Assembly: GCA_018830205.1 (NCBI GenBank) | Contig: JAHJSX010000056.1 | Location: 1 to 8,032 of the forward strand | Length of the DNA stretch: 8,032 nt | From: an archaeon | GTDB lineage: Archaea; Hydrothermarchaeota; Hydrothermarchaeia; Hydrothermarchaeales; Hydrothermarchaeaceae | Direction of reading: 5' to 3' | Shown: piece after piece, positions 1 to 4,325 of the stretch | Layout: every line of letters starts with the position of its first letter | Position numbering within the stretch: the first letter of the stretch is position 1 | Notes under the pieces: model-generated | Told to the model about the DNA's origin: nothing | Databases searched by the model: none | What the model saw: only the letters and a program-made list of their open reading frames with translations | Position numbers and translations under genes: made by a program

Positions 1-690
1 GGCATCTGTGCGAAGAAGTGCCCGTACAGTGCATGGGAGCTCGTGGAGACTGGCGAGACGAATGAGAAGACAGGAAAACCAGTAAAATTAGCGAAGCTCA
101 CCGGGGTACTATGCAAAGGGTGCGGCACGTGTGCAGCAGACTGCAACCAGGATGCCATAGAGATGAAGCACTTCACAGACGCGCAAATCATGTCGCAGAT
201 TGATGCAGCACTTGAGGAAAATCCAGGGGATAAGATTCTTGGCATACTTTGCAACTGGTGCTCTTATGGTGGAGCTGACACAGCCGGTGTCTCAAGGATG
301 CAGTACCCCACAAATGTAAGGATTGCAAGGGTCATGTGCACAGGCAGGGTCGACAAAAAGTTCATTGACCACGCATTTGAAAAGGGTGCAGGAATGGTAA
401 TGATTGGAGGCTGCCACATCAATGACTGCCACTACATTTCTGGAAACGTGCACATGGAGAAGCGAGAGAAAATGATTCGCAGAAACATGGAACAGAAAGG
501 TATTGATCCCGACCGCTTCCTGCTTACATGGATTTCTGCCTCAGAGGGCCAGAAGTTCCAGGAAACAATCAAGGAGCGAACAGACAAGCTAAAGGAACTT
601 GGTCCACGCGACCTCAAAAAGGAAAAAGCGGTGGCCGAGAAGGTAGCGGCAGAGGCCGCAAAAAAGGCGGCCGAGGCAAAGAAAGAGTAG
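1..690 (+). CDS. hdrA: HdrA-MvhD fusion protein, C-terminal part (5' end outside window)
   Basis: The frame is open from base 1 to TAG at 688-690 and gives 229 residues. The visible order is the end of one 4Fe-4S motif (Cys3, Cys7-Pro), a second motif CKGCGTCAADC (Cys38, 41, 44, 48), then an MvhD-type domain (about residues 78-185). That domain has the family's cysteines: CNWC (84, 87), Cys113 in CTGR, and GGCHxxDCHY (138, 143). In this family MvhD holds a 2Fe-2S cluster and passes electrons between a hydrogenase or other donor and HdrA, the flavin-bifurcating subunit of cytoplasmic heterodisulfide reductase. Fused HdrA-MvhD proteins are known, for example HdrA2 of Methanosarcina acetivorans. 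That the missing upstream part is HdrA is inferred from the ferredoxin motifs. The last cysteine of motif two is followed by Asn, where Pro is usual. The tail from about residue 203 is Lys/Ala/Glu-rich and probably a helical extension. A GTG at 43 is only an internal codon. Confidence 0.85.
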   Translation, partial: GICAKKCPYSAWELVETGETNEKTGKPVKLAKLTGVLCKGCGTCAADCNQDAIEMKHFTDAQIMSQIDAALEENPGDKILGILCNWCSYGGADTAGVSRMQYPTNVRIARVMCTGRVDKKFIDHAFEKGAGMVMIGGCHINDCHYISGNVHMEKREKMIRRNMEQKGIDPDRFLLTWISASEGQKFQETIKERTDKLKELGPRDLKKEKAVAEKVAAEAAKKAAEAKKE

Positions 691-703
691 GGCGACCCCC
701 CCT

Positions 704-720
704 ACGGTTTTTTCTTTTTT
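704..720 (+). terminator. T-rich archaeal-style terminator after the HdrA-MvhD gene
   Basis: Thirteen bases, all T except one C (708-720), begin 18 bases after the TAG stop and lie just upstream of the TATA box of the next gene. Oligo-T tracts without a strong hairpin are the usual archaeal termination signal. The preceding C-run (696-702) forms no convincing stem. Confidence 0.6.
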
Positions 721-735
721 CAGGCGTAAAATACC

Positions 736-742
736 TTTATAT
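736..742 (+). promoter_or_regulatory. TATA box (TTTATAT) for the REC1 gene
   Basis: TTTATAT is centred 49 bases before the ATG at 788, with A-rich sequence just upstream as expected of a BRE. Initiation about 25 bases downstream would leave a leader of roughly 20-25 bases. That leader contains the Shine-Dalgarno GGAG (779-782), 5 bases from the ATG. The REC3 gene has a TATA box with the same sequence and the same 49-base spacing. Confidence 0.65.
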
Positions 743-787
743 GGAGCTACGTTCATAATTAATGGTTCACATACAAGAGGAGCGCAC

Positions 788-1156
788 ATGGGAAAAAAGG
801 TATTAATTGTCGATGACGAGAAGGCCATAGTCGAAGTAGTGCAGACAATTTTAAGAAAGGAAGGATACGAAGTATACAGTGCTCTTGGGGCAATAGCATG
901 CCTCGAGTTTTTGAGAAATTTTACTCCAGACATCATCATACTGGACGTTATGATGCCGGATATGGACGGCTGGGAAGTCTTGAGGATACTAAAGGGGAGA
1001 GGAGTCCTTGACAAGGCAAAGGTCCTAATGCTCACGGTCGTTAAAGAACCGAAACCAGAAGACGCGGATTTGGGTCCATACGTCATAGATTATATAGTAA
1101 AACCCTTCGATAAGGACGACATGTTGGAACGGGTAAATTTCGTTTCAAGTCTATAA
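788..1156 (+). CDS. Stand-alone response regulator receiver protein (REC1)
   Basis: The protein has 122 residues, the length of one receiver domain with no output domain. Phosphorylation residues are all visible: acidic pair Asp9-Asp10 (IVDDE), phospho-acceptor Asp53 (ILDVMMPDMDGWEVL), Thr83 (MLTVV) and Lys105 (DYIVKPF). The motif set DVMMPDM-GWEVL plus DYIxKPF is common in archaeal single-domain regulators. It starts at ATG 788 with GGAG 5 bases upstream and has its own TATA box. The next gene is a CheB catalytic domain, so the pair carries the two halves of an ordinary CheB on separate chains. Acting in trans on that esterase is an inference; it could instead be a CheY-like protein. It differs from REC2 and REC3 in the alpha-2 region (GAIAC instead of GGxEC) and is the most divergent copy. 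No sensor kinase is in the window. Confidence 0.92.
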   Translation: MGKKVLIVDDEKAIVEVVQTILRKEGYEVYSALGAIACLEFLRNFTPDIIILDVMMPDMDGWEVLRILKGRGVLDKAKVLMLTVVKEPKPEDADLGPYVIDYIVKPFDKDDMLERVNFVSSL

Positions 1157-1182
1157 TTCTTTCATTACTTTTCAAAAAAGTA

Positions 1183-1190
1183 TTAATAAT
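1183..1190 (+). promoter_or_regulatory. Possible TATA box for CheB1 (TTAATAAT)
   Basis: The 78-base gap between REC1 and CheB1 holds an AT-rich element centred about 49 bases before the proposed ATT start at 1235. The TATA boxes of REC1 and REC3 lie at the same distance from their ATG codons. This suggests CheB1 has its own promoter, unlike CheB2 and CheB3, which follow their receivers by 13-14 bases. The element is less TATA-like than TTTATAT. Confidence 0.4.
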
Positions 1191-1220
1191 AACCAAGGGA
1201 AGTATAGAATCATTGATACA

Positions 1221-1237
1221 GGGAGGATTTTGAAATT
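1221..1237 (+). promoter_or_regulatory. Shine-Dalgarno GGGAGG with ATT start codon for CheB1
   Basis: GGGAGG (1221-1226) is followed after exactly 8 bases by ATT (1235-1237), which begins the frame ATT-Pro-Lys-Leu-Ile-Ala-Val. There is no ATG, GTG or TTG in frame between the tract and the GTG at 1253, which is 26 bases away and would remove most of the first beta strand. The same arrangement occurs at CheB2 and CheB3. Confidence 0.55.
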
Positions 1238-1825
1238 CCCAAACTAATAGCTGTGACTATAGGAACCTCTACAGGCGGATTGAACATCCTTCATGAGATT
1301 ATACCGCGATTCCACAAACTTGATTCTTATGTCATATTCATCATCCAGCATACTACGCAAGAGGTGGAAGACCCCCTTATCGAGCAGCTTGATGAAAAGT
1401 GCCATATCCGTGTTAAAAAGGCCGGGCATGGCATGCATATAGAACCCGGCAATGCATATTTCCTCCCGGCGGATTATCATGCGGGCGTGGAAGAGCAAGA
1501 CGGGCGCGTGTCAATTAGGCTCTATGAGGGCACAAAAGTCAATTTCGTCAGGCCCTCCATCGACGTCTTCATGGAATCTGTCGCCAAACTCTTCAGGGAG
1601 AATGCAATCGGCGTCCTTCTTACAGGCATGGGGCGCGACGGGGCCCAGGGGATGAAGGCAATAAAGGAAGCGGGAGGCGCAACAATTGCCCAGAACGAGG
1701 AAACAGCCCCAATCTTTAGAATGCCAAGTTCCGCCATCATGCTTGGCTGCGTAGATAAGGTTTTGCCGCCACAGGAAATTTTTACAGAAATCATGGATAT
1801 AATAAACAAAAGAGGAGGAACATAA
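1235..1825 (+). CDS. cheB: CheB-type methylesterase catalytic domain protein 1 (no receiver domain)
   Basis: From ATT 1235 the protein has 196 residues, matching the C-terminal methylesterase/glutamine deamidase domain of CheB, which acts on chemoreceptor glutamyl methyl esters in the cytoplasm. The triad is intact: Ser12 in IGTSTGG, His39 in IIQHT and Asp135 in LLTGMGRDGAQGM, with Met132 in the oxyanion-hole loop. Other family motifs present are EPGNAY-LP (about 70-78), VRPSIDV (105-111), IAQNE and the FRMP segment (161-164). Of the three copies it looks closest to textbook CheB. The N-terminal receiver and linker of normal CheB are absent; a receiver is the separate upstream gene. Starting at GTG 1253 gives 190 residues but loses the conserved segment PKLIA and sits 26 bases from the Shine-Dalgarno. 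The TAA stop directly abuts the ATG of REC2. The substrate is unknown, since no chemoreceptor gene is visible. Confidence 0.88.
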   Translation: MPKLIAVTIGTSTGGLNILHEIIPRFHKLDSYVIFIIQHTTQEVEDPLIEQLDEKCHIRVKKAGHGMHIEPGNAYFLPADYHAGVEEQDGRVSIRLYEGTKVNFVRPSIDVFMESVAKLFRENAIGVLLTGMGRDGAQGMKAIKEAGGATIAQNEETAPIFRMPSSAIMLGCVDKVLPPQEIFTEIMDIINKRGGT

Positions 1826-2188
1826 ATGACAAAAAAGATCATGGTAGTAGACGATGAAAAGGACATAGTCGACATCGTGGCATCATTTTTAGAAGGCGAG
1901 GGATACACTGTCCACAGTGCTCTTGGGGGGCGAGAATGCATTGAATCGATAAAAGAGGTAAATCCAGAGCTCCTTTTGATGGATGTCATGATGCCGGATA
2001 TGAACGGCTGGGAGGTCTTGCGGGACTTAAAGAACATGGGAGTGCTGGAGTATATTAAGGTCATCATGCTCACTGTTGTAAAAGAACCAAAGCAGGAATA
2101 TGCGGACTTGAGCCCATATGTTCTTGATTATATAACAAAACCCTTTAACAAAAAAGACCTGCTAAAAAGAGTTACCAGGCTAATGTAA
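1826..2188 (+). CDS. Stand-alone response regulator receiver protein (REC2)
   Basis: This is a single receiver domain of 120 residues. Phosphorylation residues are Asp9-Asp10 (VVDDE), Asp53 (LMDVMMPDMNGWEVL), Thr83 (MLTVV) and Lys105 (DYITKPF). ATG 1826 follows the TAA of CheB1 with no gap, and its Shine-Dalgarno GAGGAGG (1812-1818) lies inside the end of CheB1. Translation is therefore probably coupled to CheB1, and no separate promoter is visible. It is much closer to REC3 than to REC1: it shares MDVMMPDMNGWEVL, IKVIMLTVVKEP and DLSPYVLDYITKP with REC3. CheB2 follows 13 bases after the stop in a different frame, so no simple in-frame fusion has been broken by one stop codon. Confidence 0.92.
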   Translation: MTKKIMVVDDEKDIVDIVASFLEGEGYTVHSALGGRECIESIKEVNPELLLMDVMMPDMNGWEVLRDLKNMGVLEYIKVIMLTVVKEPKQEYADLSPYVLDYITKPFNKKDLLKRVTRLM

Positions 2189-2204
2189 GGGGGAAAGTAC
2201 TATT
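2189..2204 (+). promoter_or_regulatory. Shine-Dalgarno GGGGG with ATT start codon for CheB2
   Basis: GGGGG (2189-2193) begins directly after the REC2 stop codon. Eight bases later comes ATT (2202-2204), opening ATT-Pro-Lys-Ile-Val-Ser-Val. The only conventional candidate nearby is GTG at 2220, 26 bases after the tract. With a 13-base gap between genes, termination-reinitiation from REC2 could help initiation at AUU. Confidence 0.55.
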
Positions 2205-2810
2205 CCAAAAATCGTATCCGTGGCAATCGGAACATCTACTGGAGGGATAGCCGCCCTCCATGACATCCTGCCAGAATTCCCAAAAACCAATACCTATGCA
2301 ATATTGATAGCCATGCATATAATCTCCCCTGACGTTGTAAACACCACAGCCAAACGCTTGAACGAACTCTGCTCCTTGAAGGTTAAAATGGCAGAACATG
2401 GTATGCAAGTAGAACCAGGCACTGCTTATTTTATGCCGTGCGACTATCATGCACAGACTAAGGAATATGGGGAGGTCGTGCTGATCAATCTTAACAAAGA
2501 GCCCAAAGTCAATTTTGTAAGGCCCTCAGTCGACGTCCTCATGAACTCTGTCGCAGAAGTTTTCAAGGAAAATTCCATAGGCATCCTTCTGACAGGCATG
2601 GGCATGGATGGGGCACAGGGCATGAAGGCAATAAAGGACGCTGGAGGCTCAACAATGGTCCAGGACCGAGATACCTCTTCGGTATCCCAGATGGCCGAGG
2701 CTGCAATAGATTTAAGCTGTGTTGATACAGTGCTGCCTTTAGAGTTTATTCCAAAGAAAACCATGAAGTGGGTTGAAGAAAAAACCTCAAACCGGGCCGC
2801 GCAGATATAG
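2202..2810 (+). CDS. cheB: CheB-type methylesterase catalytic domain protein 2 (no receiver domain)
   Basis: From ATT 2202 the protein has 202 residues and covers the CheB catalytic domain only. Triad residues are Ser12 (IGTSTGG), His39 (IAMHI) and Asp136 (LLTGMGMDGAQGM). VRPSVDV and the GMG oxyanion loop are kept. One family motif has drifted: where CheB1 reads FRMPSSA and CheB3 FSMPRHA, this copy reads VSQMAEAA, losing the aromatic residue and the proline next to the active site. Altered substrate preference is possible but not shown. The 3' half (2502-2653) is about 95% identical in DNA to CheB3, with 7 mismatches in 152 positions counted by eye, while the middle of the protein is only roughly half identical. 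It follows REC2 by 13 bases and probably shares its transcript. The alternative start is GTG 2220 (196 residues). Confidence 0.88.
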   Translation: MPKIVSVAIGTSTGGIAALHDILPEFPKTNTYAILIAMHIISPDVVNTTAKRLNELCSLKVKMAEHGMQVEPGTAYFMPCDYHAQTKEYGEVVLINLNKEPKVNFVRPSVDVLMNSVAEVFKENSIGILLTGMGMDGAQGMKAIKDAGGSTMVQDRDTSSVSQMAEAAIDLSCVDTVLPLEFIPKKTMKWVEEKTSNRAAQI

Positions 2811-2849
2811 ATAATAAGAATTTCCTTTTTAAAACCAACAGAAAATATT

Positions 2850-2856
2850 TTTATAT
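2850..2856 (+). promoter_or_regulatory. TATA box (TTTATAT) for REC3
   Basis: TTTATAT is centred 49 bases before ATG 2902, preceded by an A-rich stretch (GAAAAT) as a plausible BRE. Sequence and spacing match the REC1 promoter, so the third REC-CheB pair can be transcribed independently of the first two. A short T-tract at 2826-2830 after CheB2 may end the upstream transcript. Confidence 0.65.
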
Positions 2857-2901
2857 GACGCGGCGCATATAGGCAATTGTCCACATTGGAGAGGAGTGAA
2901 C

Positions 2902-3270
2902 ATGAGTAAAAAAGTAATGATAGTAGATGACGACAAATCAATTGTCGAGCTAGTACAGATAGTTTTGAAAAGAAAGGGTTATGAGGTATACGGTGCCTTC
3001 GGGGGGGAAGAATGCATTAAATCGATTGGAGGCATAAATCCTGATATCCTAATAATGGATGTCATGATGCCGGATATGAATGGCTGGGAGGTCCTAAAGA
3101 AGCTAAAAGAAGATGGGATACTCGAGCATATTAAAGTCATCATGCTAACCGTTGTCAAAGAGCCCTTTGAGGAATATTCAGATTTGAGTCCGTATGTTTT
3201 GGATTATATAACAAAACCGTGCAGCAATGAAGACATATTAGAGGGAGTAAAGAGACTCAGTGAGCTTTAG
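2902..3270 (+). CDS. Stand-alone response regulator receiver protein (REC3)
   Basis: This is a single receiver domain of 122 residues. Phosphorylation residues are Asp9-Asp10 (IVDDD), Asp53 (IMDVMMPDMNGWEVL), Thr83 (MLTVV) and Lys105 (DYITKPC). ATG 2902 is preferred over the in-frame GTG 2896 because GGAG (2893-2896) ends 5 bases before the ATG, as in REC1, and because MSKKVMIVDD aligns with the ends of REC1 and REC2. The residue after Lys105-Pro106 is Cys, where the other copies and most receivers have Phe, a small change at the output face. It has its own promoter, and CheB3 follows 14 bases after its stop. The partner kinase is unknown. Confidence 0.92.
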   Translation: MSKKVMIVDDDKSIVELVQIVLKRKGYEVYGAFGGEECIKSIGGINPDILIMDVMMPDMNGWEVLKKLKEDGILEHIKVIMLTVVKEPFEEYSDLSPYVLDYITKPCSNEDILEGVKRLSEL

Positions 3271-3287
3271 AGGGGGAATAAGCGATT
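3271..3287 (+). promoter_or_regulatory. Shine-Dalgarno AGGGGG with ATT start codon for CheB3
   Basis: AGGGGG (3271-3276) starts directly after the REC3 stop and ends 8 bases before ATT (3285-3287), which opens ATT-Lys-Lys-Ile-Val-Ser-Val. GTG 3303 is the first conventional codon in frame, 26 bases from the tract. The geometry is identical to CheB1 and CheB2, although the 8 spacer bases differ in all three. Confidence 0.55.
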
Positions 3288-3893
3288 AAAAAAATCGTAT
3301 CTGTGGCAATCGGAACTTCTTCTGGCGGCATAAAAGCATTTTATGAAATCCTTCCAGATTTTTCCAAGAATGATGCCTACGCAGTTCTAATTGTAGTCCA
3401 CATGAACCAAAAAGAGGTATCGGACTCCTTTGCAAAAAGGCTAAACGAAAAATGCCAACTGGAAGTTAAAAGCGCAACGCACGCCATGACCATAGAACCT
3501 GGCACCGCATACGTCATACCAGGAGGATTTCACGCAGAAGTGCTAAAAAAAGGAGAAGAGGCCATCATCTCTCTGCACGAGGGCCCCAAAGTCAATTTTG
3601 TAAGGCCTTCCATCGACGTCCTCATGAAATCTGTCGCAGAAGTTTTCAAGGAAAATTCCATAGGCATCCTTCTGACCGGCATGGGCATGGACGGGGCACA
3701 GGGCATGAAGGCAATAAAGGATGCTGGAGGCTCAACCATTGCCCAGAATAAAACCACCTCAGCAGTCTTCAGCATGCCAAGGCATGCCATAGAACTCGAC
3801 TGCGTGGACAAGGTCCTTCCTCTTCAGGAAATCCGGGACGAAACAATTAAACTAGTTGAAGAAAAAGTCTCTCAAAAAGCCAAAGCCGACTAA
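3285..3893 (+). CDS. cheB: CheB-type methylesterase catalytic domain protein 3 (no receiver domain)
   Basis: From ATT 3285 the protein has 202 residues: a CheB catalytic domain with triad Ser12 (IGTSSGG), His39 (IVVHM) and Asp136 (LLTGMGMDGAQGM). It also has EPGTAYVIP, VRPSIDV, IAQNK and an intact FSMPRHA segment. It aligns with CheB2 along its length at a constant offset of 1083 bases with no gap in the aligned blocks checked, so the two arose by duplication. Nucleotides 3585-3736 are nearly identical to CheB2. The gene sits 14 bases after REC3 and is probably cotranscribed with it from the promoter at 2850. It ends in TAA just before the tRNA island. The alternative start GTG 3303 gives 196 residues. 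Esterase or deamidase function is inferred from family motifs; the target is unknown. Confidence 0.88.
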   Translation: MKKIVSVAIGTSSGGIKAFYEILPDFSKNDAYAVLIVVHMNQKEVSDSFAKRLNEKCQLEVKSATHAMTIEPGTAYVIPGGFHAEVLKKGEEAIISLHEGPKVNFVRPSIDVLMKSVAEVFKENSIGILLTGMGMDGAQGMKAIKDAGGSTIAQNKTTSAVFSMPRHAIELDCVDKVLPLQEIRDETIKLVEEKVSQKAKAD

Positions 3894-3896
3894 AGA

Positions 3897-3904
3897 CTTA
3901 AATA
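3897..3904 (+). promoter_or_regulatory. Possible TATA box for tRNA-Lys
   Basis: CTTAAATA lies just after the CheB3 stop and about 51 bases before the mature tRNA-Lys 5' end. That would imply a 5' leader of about 25 bases for RNase P to remove. It is the only TATA-like sequence between CheB3 and the tRNA, and its match is moderate. Confidence 0.35.
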
Positions 3905-3951
3905 TCCAAACACCCAAAATTCGCTCCTGCACAGCAATTGACTTTTAACGC

Positions 3952-4025
3952 GGGCTCGTAGCTCAGTCTGGCAGAGCGATTGGCTCTTAACCAATTGGTC
4001 GCGGGTTCAAATCCCGTCGGGCCCG
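3952..4025 (+). tRNA. tRNA-Lys (anticodon CUU)
   Basis: A full cloverleaf of 74 bases. The acceptor stem GGGCTCG (3952-3958) pairs with CGGGCCC (4018-4024), followed by discriminator G4025. The D arm GCTC/GAGC is perfect. The anticodon stem ATTGG/CCAAT encloses the loop CTCTTAA with anticodon CTT (lysine, codon AAG). The T arm is GCGGG/CCCGT around TTCAAAT. CCA is not encoded and no intron is present. Confidence 0.95.
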
Positions 4026-4051
4026 CTTCAAACCCTTTACTTGCCGTACGC

Positions 4052-4069
4052 TTGCGCTTCGGCTCGCAA
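4052..4069 (+). other. Hairpin with UUCG-type loop downstream of tRNA-Lys
   Basis: TTGCG (4052-4056) pairs with CGCAA (4065-4069), enclosing C-TTCG-G plus a two-base bulge. It is followed at once by the 18-base repeat (4068-4085) and a T-rich run (4086-4093). The set could end tRNA-Lys transcription, or be one copy of a dispersed hairpin-repeat element whose second copy lies before the diphosphatase gene. Confidence 0.5.
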
Positions 4070-4085
4070 AGGTCTTGACCCCAAA
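4068..4085 (+). repeat. 18-base direct repeat, copy 1
   Basis: AAAGGTCTTGACCCCAAA occurs here and again, identically, at 4497-4514. Its core GGTC-TT-GACC is self-complementary. Both copies lie downstream of a tRNA gene and just after a short hairpin containing CGCTTGCG, while the flanking bases differ. Confidence 0.8.
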
Positions 4086-4093
4086 TTTCTTTT
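4086..4093 (+). terminator. T-rich tract, possible end of the tRNA-Lys transcript
   Basis: Seven of eight bases are T, with a single C, about 60 bases beyond the mature tRNA-Lys 3' end and after a hairpin. It is consistent with archaeal oligo-T termination but short. Confidence 0.4.
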
Positions 4094-4110
4094 TCCTGAG
4101 GGTTTTTGGA

Positions 4111-4154
4111 GGCGTAGCCGAGAAAAAGGCTCTTCTGAATCCCGGCGGGCCCGC
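4111..4154 (+). pseudogene. Decayed second copy of tRNA-Lys (3' end well preserved)
   Basis: Bases 4138-4156 match the 3' end of tRNA-Lys plus two flanking bases (4010-4028) at 18 of 19 positions, including the whole 3' acceptor strand CGGGCCC and discriminator G. Upstream, GGCTCTT (4128-4134) matches the tRNA-Lys anticodon arm, and CGTAGC (4113-4118) matches the junction into the D arm. The sequence between these blocks is missing or changed, so no cloverleaf can form. The 3' match is clear; reading the 5' blocks as the same decayed gene is less certain. An alternative is an attachment-site duplication left by an integrated element. Confidence 0.45.
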
Positions 4155-4183
4155 TTGAATCCTTCTTCTTCACCGAAAAACCG

Positions 4184-4192
4184 TTATATATA
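4184..4192 (+). promoter_or_regulatory. TATA box (TTATATATA) upstream of the tRNA-Val 5' fragment
   Basis: This strong TATA-like element is centred 35 bases before the tRNA-Val-like fragment at 4223, close to the 31-base spacing at the intact tRNA-Val gene. The fragment is therefore probably transcribed, or is what remains of a formerly complete gene with its promoter. Confidence 0.6.
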
Positions 4193-4222
4193 AATATGCA
4201 CACATGTCAACCTACAAAAGTC

Positions 4223-4243
4223 GGGCCCGTAGTCTAGTGGTTA
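4223..4243 (+). pseudogene. 5' fragment of tRNA-Val with its own promoter
   Basis: The 21 bases are identical to the first 21 bases of the intact tRNA-Val gene (4326-4346): the full 5' acceptor strand GGGCCCG and the 5' half of the D arm. After GGTTA the match ends. No D-stem partner, anticodon arm or T arm follows, and a hairpin begins 7 bases later. It cannot make a tRNA. It could be a truncated duplicate or a template for a short tRNA-fragment-like RNA. Confidence 0.75.
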
Positions 4244-4249
4244 CGCACG

Positions 4250-4278
4250 GAGCCTTTTCTTTAAAAAAGAAAACCCTC
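4250..4278 (+). other. AT-rich hairpin directly after the tRNA-Val fragment
   Basis: TTTTCTTT (4255-4262) pairs with AAAGAAAA (4266-4273) over an AAA loop. A CC/CC internal loop and an outer GAG/CTC stem (4250-4252, 4276-4278) complete it. It could act as a terminator or stabilise a short RNA starting near 4213. Confidence 0.5.
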
Positions 4279-4291
4279 GGGAAAAGAAATA

Positions 4292-4298
4292 TTTATAT
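4292..4298 (+). promoter_or_regulatory. TATA box (TTTATAT) for tRNA-Val
   Basis: TTTATAT is centred 31 bases before the mature tRNA-Val 5' end, with an A-rich BRE-like stretch (GAAAAGAAA, 4281-4289) just upstream. It implies a very short 5' leader. Confidence 0.65.
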
Positions 4299-4325
4299 CA
4301 ATTGCAATCAATCTACCTTCTGCCA

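Noticed and set aside
528..758. Plus-strand open frame of 76 codons overlapping the end of the HdrA-MvhD gene
   Set aside because: It runs out of frame through a conserved gene, then through the terminator and TATA box of the next gene.
589..1086. Minus-strand open frame of 165 codons across the REC1 gene and its promoter
   Set aside because: Serine-rich shadow of the HdrA-MvhD end, promoter and REC1 coding strand; similar shadows lie opposite CheB1/REC2 (1522-2073), CheB2/REC3 (2447-2941) and the DHH nuclease (6258-6770).
1154..1237. REC1 and CheB1 as one CheB gene broken by a stop codon (they are in the same frame)
   Set aside because: The 78-base gap has a possible promoter and Shine-Dalgarno, and in the other two pairs REC and CheB are in different frames, so separate genes are the consistent state.
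3898..4203. Minus-strand open frame of 101 codons containing GPTGFEPATNWLRANRSARL
   Set aside because: This is the well-known artefact produced by reading the antisense strand of a tRNA gene; it lies across tRNA-Lys and its decayed copy.
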